Shown here: positions 32,740 through 41,355 of the stretch, piece after piece
Numbering within the stretch: position 1 is the stretch's first letter
How the letters are laid out: the number at the start of each line of letters is the position of its first letter
Origin: Poriferisodalis sp965205175
GTDB taxonomy: Bacteria; Actinomycetota; Acidimicrobiia; Acidimicrobiales; Poriferisodalaceae
Assembly: GCF_965205175.1 (NCBI RefSeq)
Contig: NZ_OZ242038.1
Location: forward strand, 744,001 to 808,000
Length of the DNA: 64,000 bases
Direction: 5' to 3'
Translations under genes and position numbers: made by a program
Notes under the pieces: model-generated
What the model was told of the DNA's origin: nothing
What the model saw: the letters and a program-made list of their open reading frames with translations, nothing else
The model's database searches: none

Positions 32740-33987
32740 CTAGCTGCGCCGGGCCCCAATCGTGACCGGTATCGGACCGTCCATGCGAGCGGTGCAGGTC
32801 CCCATGTCCACCGGGGGGCAGATGTCGGTGACGAGCCGATCCGTGATCTGCTCGAACACGGCGGCCGCAAGTGCTGCTGTCGCATCGGCCCGCGCGCGCG
32901 TGACGGGTTCGCCAGCGTCGCTCCCAGCCGAGACCGCCGGTTCGAGCGGTATCGAACCCAGCAGTGGCACGCCGAGATCGGCAGCCAAGCGTTCCCCGCC
33001 GCCTTCGCCGAAGAACGCCCATCGCGCGCCATCGGGCGCAGTGAACGCGCTCATGTTCTCCACCACGCCCACGATGGGCATGTGGCTGCGGCGCGCCATG
33101 TCGGCTACCCGCACTGCCACCTTCTGAGCGCTCAGCGCAGGAGTGGTCACCACCAGCAGCTCGGCTTGGGGCAGCAGGCGAGCCAGCGCCATCTGCACGT
33201 CGCCGGTGCCAGGCGGCATGTCGATGAGCAGGTAGTCCAGCTCGCCCCAGTCCACGTCGTGCAGGAACTGCTCGACGGCCTTGGCGAGCATCAGCCCGCG
33301 CCACATCAGTGCAGTCTCCTCAGTCTCGACCAGCATCCCGGTCGAGACGACCTTCAGCCGGCCGTCGCCGACGCGGCGTTGGTCGGGCACGATCTTGCCG
33401 CGCTGTTCGCCTTGGCCAGGGGGCCGTGCGCCGAGGCGACGCTCCATGCCGAGCATGCGGGGGATGCTGAACCCCCAGATGTCCGCGTCCAGCACTCCGA
33501 CCACGAAGCCTCGCCGGGCGAGCGAGGTTGCCACGTTCACCGTCACCGACGACTTGCCCACGCCGCCCTTGCCCGAAGCCACCGCGAGCACTCGGGTGCC
33601 GGCAGGCACCTGCGTGGGGGCTGCGCTGTCGCGCGCGGTGCGCCGGGCGCGCTCCATGACGCGGGCCTTCTCAGCAGCGTTCAGCTCATCCCAGTGCAGC
33701 CGAACGCTCTCGATGCCCGCCAAGCCGGCGACCCGCGTCTCGCAGTCACGTTTGATGGTGGCTCGCAGCGGGCAGCCCGCCGTGGTCAAGGCCACGGTCA
33801 CGTGCCCGACGGTGCCCTCGCGGCGAGCGCTGCGCACCATGCCCAGATCCACGATGTTGTCGCCCAGCTCCGGATCCATGACGCCGCGCAGGATGGCGAT
33901 CATGGCCGGGTCGTCGGCAGCAGCGTCGGCGGGACTGCTCACGCCTGCACAGCGTATTGGTGCCGACCGCGGCTGCTGAGTCGGCAT
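32740..33987 (-). CDS. mrp: Mrp/ApbC-family Fe-S cluster carrier ATPase
   Basis: A 415-residue P-loop protein that binds and passes on [4Fe-4S] clusters. An N-terminal MIP18/DUF59 domain (about 28-105, ILRGVMDPELGDNIVDLGMV) is followed by the ATPase with SGKGGVGKSS near residue 140, VLDADIWGFSIPRMLG and DYLLIDMPPGTGD. The start could be ATG 33987 or GTG 33942. It is divergent from erpA, pairing two Fe-S maturation genes. Confidence 0.9.
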   Translation of the reverse strand: MPTQQPRSAPIRCAGVSSPADAAADDPAMIAILRGVMDPELGDNIVDLGMVRSARREGTVGHVTVALTTAGCPLRATIKRDCETRVAGLAGIESVRLHWDELNAAEKARVMERARRTARDSAAPTQVPAGTRVLAVASGKGGVGKSSVTVNVATSLARRGFVVGVLDADIWGFSIPRMLGMERRLGARPPGQGEQRGKIVPDQRRVGDGRLKVVSTGMLVETEETALMWRGLMLAKAVEQFLHDVDWGELDYLLIDMPPGTGDVQMALARLLPQAELLVVTTPALSAQKVAVRVADMARRSHMPIVGVVENMSAFTAPDGARWAFFGEGGGERLAADLGVPLLGSIPLEPAVSAGSDAGEPVTRARADATAALAAAVFEQITDRLVTDICPPVDMGTCTARMDGPIPVTIGARRS

Positions 33988-34136
33988 GTGCCTGCGCCGC
34001 GTCCTGGCGCTCGCGGACGCATGGGCGGTAGCATCCTGTGGCAGGACATGTGCCCCAGACCTGTGCCCCGTGGCTTCGCCGACCCAGGCTTGGCCGACCG
34101 GGTTTGGCTGACTGGGCCGATTCGGGAGTCACCGCT

Positions 34137-34472
34137 GTGATCACGCTGACCGATACCGCTGCTGAGAAGGTTCACGAACTCATCGCCCAGGAGTTGTCTG
34201 AGGCAGGGAACGAGACGGAGCTGGCCCTGCGCGTCGCCGTGCGGCCGGGCGGCTGCTCTGGATTCAGCTACGAGATGTTCTTCGATTCCGAAGTAGCCAA
34301 CGACGACATGTCCTCCTCCTACGGCGACGTGAAGGTGGTGTCGGATCCGATGAGCGCGCAGCTGCTCGAAGGCGCCACGCTCGACTTCACCGACGGGCTG
34401 ATGGGGTCGGGCTTCGCGATCGACAACCCCAACGCGCAGCGCACCTGCGGCTGCGGCAACTCTTTCAGCTGA
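34137..34472 (+). CDS. erpA: A-type Fe-S carrier (HesB/ErpA family)
   Basis: A 111-residue carrier that transfers Fe-S clusters to client proteins. The three cluster cysteines are visible: one in RPGGCSGFSYEMFFD and two in RTCGCGNSFS at the very C terminus. GTG 34137 has GGGAG upstream and starts at the conserved ITLTDTAAEKV. The 44 nt gap to the following [2Fe-2S] protein suggests cotranscription, which fits delivery of clusters to that protein. Confidence 0.92.
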   Translation: MITLTDTAAEKVHELIAQELSEAGNETELALRVAVRPGGCSGFSYEMFFDSEVANDDMSSSYGDVKVVSDPMSAQLLEGATLDFTDGLMGSGFAIDNPNAQRTCGCGNSFS

Positions 34473-34516
34473 GCCGAACCGCGGCCGGCGCAGCTGCCGG
34501 CAACTCCATATCGTTC

Positions 34517-36097
34517 ATGGTCGACGGCAGCACTGTTGAGGTGCCCGACGACGGCGACACTCTGCTCGGGGTGTTGCGCGACGGCCTTGGCATCGAGGCC
34601 GTGCTCGACGGCTGCAGCCCACAGGGGCAGTGCGGCTGCTGCACCGTGCTGGTCGACGATGCGCCTCGCGTGGCATGCGTCACGCCTGCACGTCGGGTGG
34701 CCGGTCGGCGGGTCACCACGGCGGCCGGCCTGAGCCCCGACGAGCAACGGCGCTGGTCCGAGGCATTCCTCGCGTGCGGTGCAACCCAGTGCGGCTATTG
34801 CACTCCTGGCATCGTGTGCCGACTCGTCGGTCTCGAGCGGCGCGGCGCCGACTTGTCGAATCGGGCCGCCGTCGACCGGGCACTCGCCGCGCACCTGTGC
34901 CGCTGCACGGGTTGGCAGACCATACGTGAAGCGGCGACGCTCGCTTCCCAGGACGTGTCCGCCCCGGGACTCGGCGCCCGTGGGCTGTCGTGCGCTGCTC
35001 GCCGCGCCGGCATCGAGTCGGGCGGACCTCAGCAGTCGGTGCCGGCCAGTGTGCTGGGCGGTTTTGACTTCGGCGCCGACGGCGCGCCTGCGGGGACGCT
35101 CACCGCTGTAGCCGACGCGGACGGTGACTGGCACGTTGCCGCGAGCTTGGCCGACGCCCGCAGGCTCGCGGGCAAGGTGCAGGGCCGTCGCACGACGCTG
35201 GCGCCCACGCCGCCCATTGCGGTTCCCGAGGCGCCGGTGGGGGTGACGTGGGATGTTCGGCTCGCCACGTGCTGGAGCGAGCCCGCCTATCTGGAGACCG
35301 ATGCAGCGTGGTGCGTGCCGGGCGGCGAGCCGTCCGATCCGTTGGCGAACGGCGGTGCATTCGGTGCCAAGTCGCCATCGCCGGTTCGCGAGCAGGCGCG
35401 GCAGCTTGCCGCGAGGCTTGACCGTCCGATCCGCGTGCTGTGGTCTCGCGAGGATGTGGTTCGGCGCGGGCCGAAGCGTCCGCCGTTGGCAGCGGGCTTG
35501 CGCGCCGATGGCACCGGCATCGTGCGAGTGGCCCGCACGCCCGGCGCGGCAGCCGTGTTGCGAGGCCTGCTGCCGTGGGCAGAGGTCGTCGAGGTGGACG
35601 TGCCGGGCCCTCCCACCTCGACGACGCTGCGCGCCGCAGTCTGGGCTGAAGCACAGATGCTGGCTGCGGCACTCGCCCGCTGTCGAGCCGGCATGTCGTG
35701 TCATGCCGCGGCCGGACACGCCGTCGGAGTGGAGATCATCTCGCCCGACGGCGCATCAGCAAACGCCACGGTCGGACCGGACGGCATCTCGGTGAACATC
35801 GACGCCGGAGAGCCCCTCGACCACGTCACGCTGCGCAGCTATGTCATCGGCGCTAGCCACATGGCGTGGAGCTGGGTCACCTCGGAGTCCCTGTCGGTGG
35901 ATGATGCGGGCGAGATCGGCGATCTGACCATTCGCAGTTTCGGCATTGCCCGTTCGGCCGACACTCCGCCCATCGAGGTCACGATCCAACGCTCGCCACG
36001 GCCGCCGGTGCCGGCAGGCGATGCGGTGTTCGCCGCCGTCGCTGCTGCCACGTGGATCAGTCGGGGCACCCCGCCTCAGCTCCCGACGGGCCTGTGA
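34517..36097 (+). CDS. fusion of [2Fe-2S] subunit and shortened molybdenum-hydroxylase-like domain
   Basis: A 526-residue protein. Residues 1-140 are a complete xanthine-dehydrogenase-type iron-sulfur subunit. Plant-type [2Fe-2S] cysteines are C33, C39, C42 and C54; the second cluster has C92, C95, C128 and C130 (CGYCTPG and CRCTGWQTI). After a linker, residues about 240-345 resemble the molybdopterin-binding part of the large subunit, with NGGAFGAKSPSPV and VLWSREDVV. The end (VPAGDAVFAAVAAATW) resembles the large-subunit C terminus. Normal large subunits alone exceed 700 residues, so much of the Mo domain is missing, and no FAD subunit or Mo-cofactor gene is next to it. It could be a cut-down enzyme, an electron-transfer protein, or a decayed gene kept in frame. 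Confidence 0.7.
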   Translation: MVDGSTVEVPDDGDTLLGVLRDGLGIEAVLDGCSPQGQCGCCTVLVDDAPRVACVTPARRVAGRRVTTAAGLSPDEQRRWSEAFLACGATQCGYCTPGIVCRLVGLERRGADLSNRAAVDRALAAHLCRCTGWQTIREAATLASQDVSAPGLGARGLSCAARRAGIESGGPQQSVPASVLGGFDFGADGAPAGTLTAVADADGDWHVAASLADARRLAGKVQGRRTTLAPTPPIAVPEAPVGVTWDVRLATCWSEPAYLETDAAWCVPGGEPSDPLANGGAFGAKSPSPVREQARQLAARLDRPIRVLWSREDVVRRGPKRPPLAAGLRADGTGIVRVARTPGAAAVLRGLLPWAEVVEVDVPGPPTSTTLRAAVWAEAQMLAAALARCRAGMSCHAAAGHAVGVEIISPDGASANATVGPDGISVNIDAGEPLDHVTLRSYVIGASHMAWSWVTSESLSVDDAGEIGDLTIRSFGIARSADTPPIEVTIQRSPRPPVPAGDAVFAAVAAATWISRGTPPQLPTGL

Positions 36098-36211
36098 CTG
36101 CGCCGCCGGGCGACCGAGTGCCGCCATCTGCGGGCCCCGTGGCATGCGCCCCCGCCCCCATGGTGCTCTGGCGGGACTTCGCACCGGCGCTCGCGCTAGT
36201 GTCGGGTGGCG

Positions 36212-36697
36212 ATGTCCGAGCCTGCACTTGACAAGCTGCGTCGCCTCGTAGCAGCGGAACACGGGCTGTGCAGCTTCGTGTGCCTGGACCACGGCGGCGG
36301 CCCGCATGTGTCCATCGTCAACGCAGGAGTCATGGACAGCCCTGCAAGCGGCGAGACCAGCGTCGCGTGCGTGGTGCGGGCCGATGCCCGCAAGGTCCGG
36401 CTGCTGCGCAGCGATCCACGGGCGGCGGTGGCGTTCCGTCACCGGTGGGATTGGGTCGCCGTACACGGCACCGCGCAGCTGATCGGCCTCGACGACCCGG
36501 TCTCCAGCGTCGCCGATGCCGATATTCCCGAACTGCTGCGCGACGTGTTCCGCGCCGCCGCCGGCACCCACGAAGACTGGGACGAGTACGACCGCGTGAT
36601 GGCCGCCCAGCGACGCTTGGCGGTCTTCGTTTCGCTGGACCACGTCACGTCCAACGCCGGCAGCATTACGGGCGGATACCCCGGCCGTGTCGGCTGA
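36212..36697 (+). CDS. PPOX-class flavin/F420-dependent oxidoreductase
   Basis: A 161-residue split-barrel protein of the pyridoxamine-phosphate-oxidase-like class. Typical features are a short N-terminal helix, PHVSIVNAGVM, the cofactor-contact stretch RKVRLLRSDPRAAVAFRH and WVAVHGTAQLIG. Actinobacterial members often use F420 and reduce diverse small molecules; the cofactor cannot be settled here. GTG 36206 two codons earlier is an equally possible start. Confidence 0.82.
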   Translation: MSEPALDKLRRLVAAEHGLCSFVCLDHGGGPHVSIVNAGVMDSPASGETSVACVVRADARKVRLLRSDPRAAVAFRHRWDWVAVHGTAQLIGLDDPVSSVADADIPELLRDVFRAAAGTHEDWDEYDRVMAAQRRLAVFVSLDHVTSNAGSITGGYPGRVG

Positions 36698-36754
36698 GGT
36701 CGACGTTCCCTGAGAGCATTTCGACAGCTTCACCCCTGCTTCACCACGGAGAGC

Positions 36755-37108
36755 ATGCCGATGTCCGCACCCGTTGCTCACTATTCCAAGTGGTACCGCG
36801 CCGGCGACCTCGTGTTCGTCTCGGGCCAGATCGGCCTCGCCGCCGGCGCACTCGTCGAAGGCGTCGAGGCTCAGGCCCAAGCAGTGGTCGCGAACCTCGA
36901 AGCGGCGCTCGCCGAAGCCGGCGGGACGCTTCGCGATGTGGTCAAGTGCTTGGTGTTCATGACCGACATCGGCAACTTCTCGCTCGTCAACGCGATCTAT
37001 GCCGAGGCCTTTGGCGAACACCGTCCGGCCCGCAGCGCCGTTGCGGTCGCCGCTCTCCCCTTGGGGGCCGAGGTCGAGATCGAAGCGATCGCTTACCTCC
37101 CCTCCTGA
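36755..37108 (+). CDS. ridA: RidA-family enamine/imine deaminase
   Basis: A 117-residue RidA/YjgF trimer-type protein that hydrolyses reactive 2-aminoacrylate and related imines. Motifs are DLVFVSGQIG, a central VVKCLVFMTDI and HRPARSAVAVAALP with the conserved catalytic Arg, ending EIEAIAYLP. The leader has GGAGAGC before ATG 36755. Length is standard. Confidence 0.92.
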   Translation: MPMSAPVAHYSKWYRAGDLVFVSGQIGLAAGALVEGVEAQAQAVVANLEAALAEAGGTLRDVVKCLVFMTDIGNFSLVNAIYAEAFGEHRPARSAVAVAALPLGAEVEIEAIAYLPS

Positions 37109-37226
37109 CGCCACCCGCGCCGCCCTCCGGGCAGTTCTCTGCGGGCATCCCTATCTCGGCAGCGGCTCTCCCGAGGCAGCGCCGTTCGTCGGTTGGCTCT
37201 GTCGGCGCCGAGGTACGCTCAAGGCT

Positions 37227-37382
37227 GTGTTCGGTGCTCTGGCCATCGTGATTGTGCTCCTGCTGAGCCCGTTCATCATCACGATGTCCTTGGCAGCAGT
37301 CGCTGCGGTTCTCGGCAGGCTCCTGCACCAAGATGCAGAAGACCGACACCAAGGCAGCTCCCTCATCCACACCAACACCTGA
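37227..37382 (+). CDS. small membrane protein, 51 residues
   Basis: Short frame starting GTG 37227 with AAGG just upstream. One hydrophobic segment covers about residues 3-30 (ALAIVIVLLLSPFIITMSLA, continuing into AAVAAVLGRLL), followed by a polar tail with HQDAEDRHQGSS. No family is recognised. It lies between ridA and the methyltransferase cassette, and could be an unrelated small protein. Confidence 0.45.
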   Translation: MFGALAIVIVLLLSPFIITMSLAAVAAVLGRLLHQDAEDRHQGSSLIHTNT

Positions 37383-37456
37383 GCCAACCCGCCAGTCCTG
37401 CTCGGGAATCCGTATATCAAGCCAGAGTCGACGAGCCGCTGCGCTACCTTGACGCT

Positions 37457-38608
37457 GTGCCTTGCACGACAAGCGATCTGGCGGTCGCGGCCGATCCCGC
37501 AGCAACCGACCGCGGCGTCGCGGCAGGCAGTCTGGCCACAACCGGCGAGCTCACCGCAGTTGACCTGTTTGCCGGTGCGGGCGGCTCGGCACAGGGTTTG
37601 ACGGATGCCGGGTTCCGCATCCTCGCCGCCATCGAGAACGATGTGTTCGCCGCAAGCACACTGTCTGCCAACCATGCCAACACGATCGTTGTGTCCGAAG
37701 ACATCGTCTCGGTGTGTCCGCGAGCGTTCCGCGAGCAGCTCAAGATCGGCAGGTCCGAACTGACGCTGCTGACGGCCTGTCCGCCTTGTCAAGGCTTCTC
37801 ATCGTTAGGGTCCCGCGACCGCGACGACGCGCGGAATGACATGATCGGTCAGGTCTGGCGCTTCGCCAAGGAGTTCCTGCCGCAAGCCATCTTGGTGGAG
37901 AATGTGCCAAGCTTGGGGCGCGACCAGCGCTGGAGCGAACTGCGCGCTGATGCCGTCGGGCACGGTTACAGCTTTGGCTCCTGGACCGTCAACGCCACAG
38001 ATTTCGGTGTGCCGCAACGGCGTCGGCGCCTCATCGGCATTGCGGTGCGAAGATCCGGCGTTGCGTTCCCCACGTTCCTGACCGACGTGTTGCCGTGGTC
38101 ATTCGTGCTCAAGCCACCGCACGCGAGCGATGTCATCGCGCGCGCTGGCGATGTTGGCGCCAGCAGTGACCCACTGCATCGGGCGCGCACGCCGACGAGG
38201 CGTGTGCTTGAACGCATCCGCGCCATCCCTGCGGGTGGCAGTCATGTCGACTTGCCCGAAGACCTGCAACTCGACTGCCACAAGCGCTTGCGCAATGCGG
38301 GCAGAACAGCGGCTGCCGGCCCGTACGGTCGTATCCCTGCGACCGGTCCAGCGCCGACGATGACCACGCGCTGCACTACACCGTCGTGCGGCCGCTTCTT
38401 GCACCCGACCGAGGATCGCGCCATCAGCCTCCGCGAGGCAGCATTGCTTCAGACATTCCCCCCCGACTACCAATTCTGCGGCACGCATGATGCCGCCGAG
38501 CGCCAGATCGGCAACGCCGTTCCAGTCCGGTTGGCTCACGCACTCGGGCTTGCAGTCCGGCAGATGCTCGCAGTCTCGCAGGAAGTCGAGCAACATGAAC
38601 GAACCTGA
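37457..38608 (+). CDS. C5 cytosine-specific DNA methyltransferase
   Basis: A 383-residue SAM-dependent enzyme that methylates C5 of cytosine in DNA. The motif order is canonical: motif I VDLFAGAGGSAQG (about 35-47), the catalytic Cys111 in CPPCQGFSS (motif IV), VENVPS (motif VI, 147-152), GVPQRRRRLIGIA (motif VIII, about 185-196), a target-recognition region of modest size, and RQIGNAVPV (motif X). GTG 37457 starts shortly before motif I; the longer upstream frame is arginine/histidine-rich non-coding sequence. Its last 14 nt overlap the start of the GHKL ATPase gene, so the two proteins are made together. Confidence 0.9.
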   Translation: MPCTTSDLAVAADPAATDRGVAAGSLATTGELTAVDLFAGAGGSAQGLTDAGFRILAAIENDVFAASTLSANHANTIVVSEDIVSVCPRAFREQLKIGRSELTLLTACPPCQGFSSLGSRDRDDARNDMIGQVWRFAKEFLPQAILVENVPSLGRDQRWSELRADAVGHGYSFGSWTVNATDFGVPQRRRRLIGIAVRRSGVAFPTFLTDVLPWSFVLKPPHASDVIARAGDVGASSDPLHRARTPTRRVLERIRAIPAGGSHVDLPEDLQLDCHKRLRNAGRTAAAGPYGRIPATGPAPTMTTRCTTPSCGRFLHPTEDRAISLREAALLQTFPPDYQFCGTHDAAERQIGNAVPVRLAHALGLAVRQMLAVSQEVEQHERT

Positions 38609-40565
38609 ACAGGAGCCGCTTCGGCTGAGATTCTTGGGTTCGCTCGTCGAGCAACTTGGCGCGCAGCTGTATCCGGGCGTGACTGCGACCATCGCGGAAC
38701 TGATCTCGAACGCTTGGGACGCCGATGCTCGCACGGTGTGGATCGATCTGCCGCTCGGGCGTTCGTGGACGGAACGCGACGAGATCACCGTCACCGACGA
38801 CGGCGACGGCATGTCCTATGCGGACGCTCAGAACTACTATCTGCGTGTGGGTCGCAAGCGACGAGTTGACTTGCATCGGGACACCTCGAACCGCGGCAGG
38901 CAGCTGCACGGACGAAAGGGTATCGGCAAACTAGCGGCTTTCGGTACAGCGAAGATTCTTGAGTGTCACACGGTGGACGAGAGCGGTCAGCTCACGAGCT
39001 TTCGCCTTGACTACGACGCAATCCGCGGCCGAGATCCGTCGGCTGACTACGAGGTGGAAGAAGCGCAGAGCGAAGACGTGCTCTGCGACGGCGATGGCAA
39101 CCTGCTGATGCAAGGCACACGTATCACGCTGTCGAAGCTGCATGCGCGACGCGCACTCAACGAACAGCAGTTCCGACGTTCGTTGGCGCGACGCTTCGCT
39201 ATCGACGTAGATCAGATGCGTATCGTCCTGAATGGCGAGGAGATCGGGCGTTTCGATTTGGACGTGGAAATACGTTTTCCTGCCGAAGATACTCTACTGC
39301 CCAATGTCGATCGCACTGCAGACGGCTGGGGCGAATGCGAGATCGATGGCAAGCCGATGCGTTGGTGGATCGGATTCACTGCCAAGCCGCTTGAGGAGAA
39401 GGAACTGCAAGGCATATCGGTGCTGGCCCGTGGAAAGTTGGTGCAACGTCCGTTTTTCTTTCAGCGGACATCTGGTACCGAAGGCCAACTCGGCCAAGAG
39501 TACCTCGTGGGCGAAGTGCAAGCCGACTGGCTAGACGAGGGTTCCGACATCGACACGGACCTCATCCAAGCCAATCGTGATCAGTTGCAGCTAGAAGATG
39601 AACGTCTGAGTAGCTTCCTCGTGTGGGGCCAAAAGCTAGTGAAAGAAGCGTTGCGAGCGTGGAGCGGCATTCGCCGGCAGCGCATCTACGACCGCCTCGA
39701 CCTCAGAGCCTTCGAGGATTTGTTGCAACAGCTCACTTCCGAAGAACGGCGACGAATGGATCGGGTGGCGAAAGCTGTTACCCAAATTCCGGCAATCGAA
39801 CTCGAAGATGCTCGCCTACTCGTCTCATCACTCGTGGAAGCGCATCAAGACACGATCGTCAGAGAATTGCTCGAGACGATCGATGCCACTGAACCTGACT
39901 TTCAGATACACGTCTGGGATCTCATACGCCAATTCGGTCTCATCGACGCGCGTCGGAACCAAACGGTCGTGGAAGCGCGGCTCAAGGCCATCACTGAGCT
40001 CCGGAAGTACGTCGACGAAGGTGCGACCGAGGTACCAACCATTCACCAGCACATCAAGCGCCATCCGTGGTTGCTTGATCCGCGTTGGTACTTGCTCGAT
40101 GACGAAGTTCGCTTGTCAGATCTTGGATTATCTGATGCGATTAGTGAGGGTAACCGTCGCATGGACTACTTGTTCGCACTCGGCCCCTCAGCACCTTATA
40201 CACATGACGAGTTGCTGGTCGTAGAGATCAAGCGCGGCACTCTTGCTGTTGGTGCTATGTACGCCGTAGAGCCTGACGAAATCAGTCGTTTCCACAGATA
40301 CGTACTCATGGCACAAAGGAGTCAGTATGGTGGCGAAAGAGCACTTCGAGTTACTGGACTCATGATTGCTCAGAAGTATACGAAGGATGCCGAATTGCAA
40401 CGCACGAGCCTGGAGACCACTACAGATGTCCGTCTCGTCTTTCGTACTTGGCATCAAGTCCTTCAGGAGACTGAACGTCTGCACAAGGGTTGGCTAGCAG
40501 TCACGAAGCGGCGCGCTCAAAACGACAACGGCGCCGACGCGGGATCCATCAGCCGACACACCTAG
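38595..40565 (+). CDS. GHKL (MORC/MutL-like) ATPase fused to a PD-(D/E)XK nuclease-like domain
   Basis: A 656-residue protein. The N-terminal ATPase has the Bergerat pattern: N-box AELISNAWDADA near residue 35, DDGDGM near 70 and GRKGIGKLAAF near 107-117. A middle S5-like and coiled region follows. The C-terminal ~180 residues have HPWLLDPRW, D524 in RRMDYLFAL, then E544 and K546 in VVEIKRG, the spacing of a PD-(D/E)XK nuclease, similar in look to DUF4263/Shedu-type domains. MutL/MORC-like ATPases next to methyltransferases have been described in bacterial restriction systems. GC content is clearly lower than in flanking genes, a sign of transfer. ATG 38595 lies inside the methyltransferase end. 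Restriction or anti-phage function is inferred. Confidence 0.82.
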   Translation: MNEPEQEPLRLRFLGSLVEQLGAQLYPGVTATIAELISNAWDADARTVWIDLPLGRSWTERDEITVTDDGDGMSYADAQNYYLRVGRKRRVDLHRDTSNRGRQLHGRKGIGKLAAFGTAKILECHTVDESGQLTSFRLDYDAIRGRDPSADYEVEEAQSEDVLCDGDGNLLMQGTRITLSKLHARRALNEQQFRRSLARRFAIDVDQMRIVLNGEEIGRFDLDVEIRFPAEDTLLPNVDRTADGWGECEIDGKPMRWWIGFTAKPLEEKELQGISVLARGKLVQRPFFFQRTSGTEGQLGQEYLVGEVQADWLDEGSDIDTDLIQANRDQLQLEDERLSSFLVWGQKLVKEALRAWSGIRRQRIYDRLDLRAFEDLLQQLTSEERRRMDRVAKAVTQIPAIELEDARLLVSSLVEAHQDTIVRELLETIDATEPDFQIHVWDLIRQFGLIDARRNQTVVEARLKAITELRKYVDEGATEVPTIHQHIKRHPWLLDPRWYLLDDEVRLSDLGLSDAISEGNRRMDYLFALGPSAPYTHDELLVVEIKRGTLAVGAMYAVEPDEISRFHRYVLMAQRSQYGGERALRVTGLMIAQKYTKDAELQRTSLETTTDVRLVFRTWHQVLQETERLHKGWLAVTKRRAQNDNGADAGSISRHT

Positions 40566-41323
40566 CGCCAGGTGTACGTGCCGAGTCGGTAGCCGACGGA
40601 GCGGACGGTCGCAATCAGGTCTGCGTTCTCCTCGCCCAGCTTCGAGCGCAGTCGCCGAATGTGGACGTCCACTGTCCGTGCCCCGCCGTAGTACTCGTAC
40701 CCCCACACTTGGTTCAACAGCGCCTCACGTGTGAACACCCGCCCGGGCTGTGACGCCAAGAAGCGCAGCAGCTCGTATTCCATGTAGGTGAGGTCGAGCG
40801 GGCGCGCTTCCACCACTGCTTCGTAGGTGTCCAGATTGATGCGCAGCGGCCCGTACTCGATGATCTCCGGCGACACGCTGGCCGACCCGGCGACTGAGGA
40901 GGCCGTCAGGTGCGCCAGCCGGGCTTCGAGTTCGCGCGGATGGAACGGGTCCAAGCAGAAGTCGTCGAATAGGTCGTCGCGCCTGGTCAGCTCGTCGAGC
41001 GCGCTGCCGCGCACCAGCACCAGCACCCGCAGCTTCGCACCAGCGTGTTCGCGCAACGCTCGCGCCACCGTCCATGCCCCCTCGTTGCCGGCACCCTCGC
41101 TACTGCCGGCATGGGTGCTGTCTGTGCGCGTGTTGCCGGTGCGCGTTCTGCCCGCCGGGTGTGCGGTGCCGCCGTCCAGACGGATGATCGCTCCGCCCCA
41201 GCCGTCTGCGGGCGCGCCCGCAGCCACATCGGCAGCATTGGCGACTGGCTTCCAAGCAAACCCGCCGAGGTCCAAGAACTGTGCCAGCTCCGCGCTGACG
41301 GCGGCAGGGTAGACGGCGTACAT
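40562..41323 (-). CDS. glnR: GlnR-like OmpR-family orphan response regulator
   Basis: A 253-residue protein with a divergent receiver domain (about 1-130) and a C-terminal OmpR winged helix (about 155-250, TYMEYELLRFLASQPGRVFTREALLNQVWG and RTVDVHIRRLRSKLG). The receiver lacks the usual acidic pocket, has a Thr/Gly/Ser-rich insertion at about 65-85, and ends FDDFCLDPFHPRELEARL, the pattern of actinobacterial GlnR, which acts without phosphorylation. It lies 32 nt after a glutamine synthetase gene and near a second one, supporting a nitrogen-regulator role. ATG 41323 has GAGGGGAAG directly before it. The alternative is a generic PhoB-like regulator. Confidence 0.78.
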   Translation of the reverse strand: MYAVYPAAVSAELAQFLDLGGFAWKPVANAADVAAGAPADGWGGAIIRLDGGTAHPAGRTRTGNTRTDSTHAGSSEGAGNEGAWTVARALREHAGAKLRVLVLVRGSALDELTRRDDLFDDFCLDPFHPRELEARLAHLTASSVAGSASVSPEIIEYGPLRINLDTYEAVVEARPLDLTYMEYELLRFLASQPGRVFTREALLNQVWGYEYYGGARTVDVHIRRLRSKLGEENADLIATVRSVGYRLGTYTWR

Positions 41324-41355
41324 CTTCCCCTCAGCCTCACCCGTCTCCGTGCGCC

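Noticed and set aside
38099..38812. Minus-strand open frame opposite the methyltransferase end
   Set aside because: Overlaps two coupled genes with clear motifs; no recognisable protein family.
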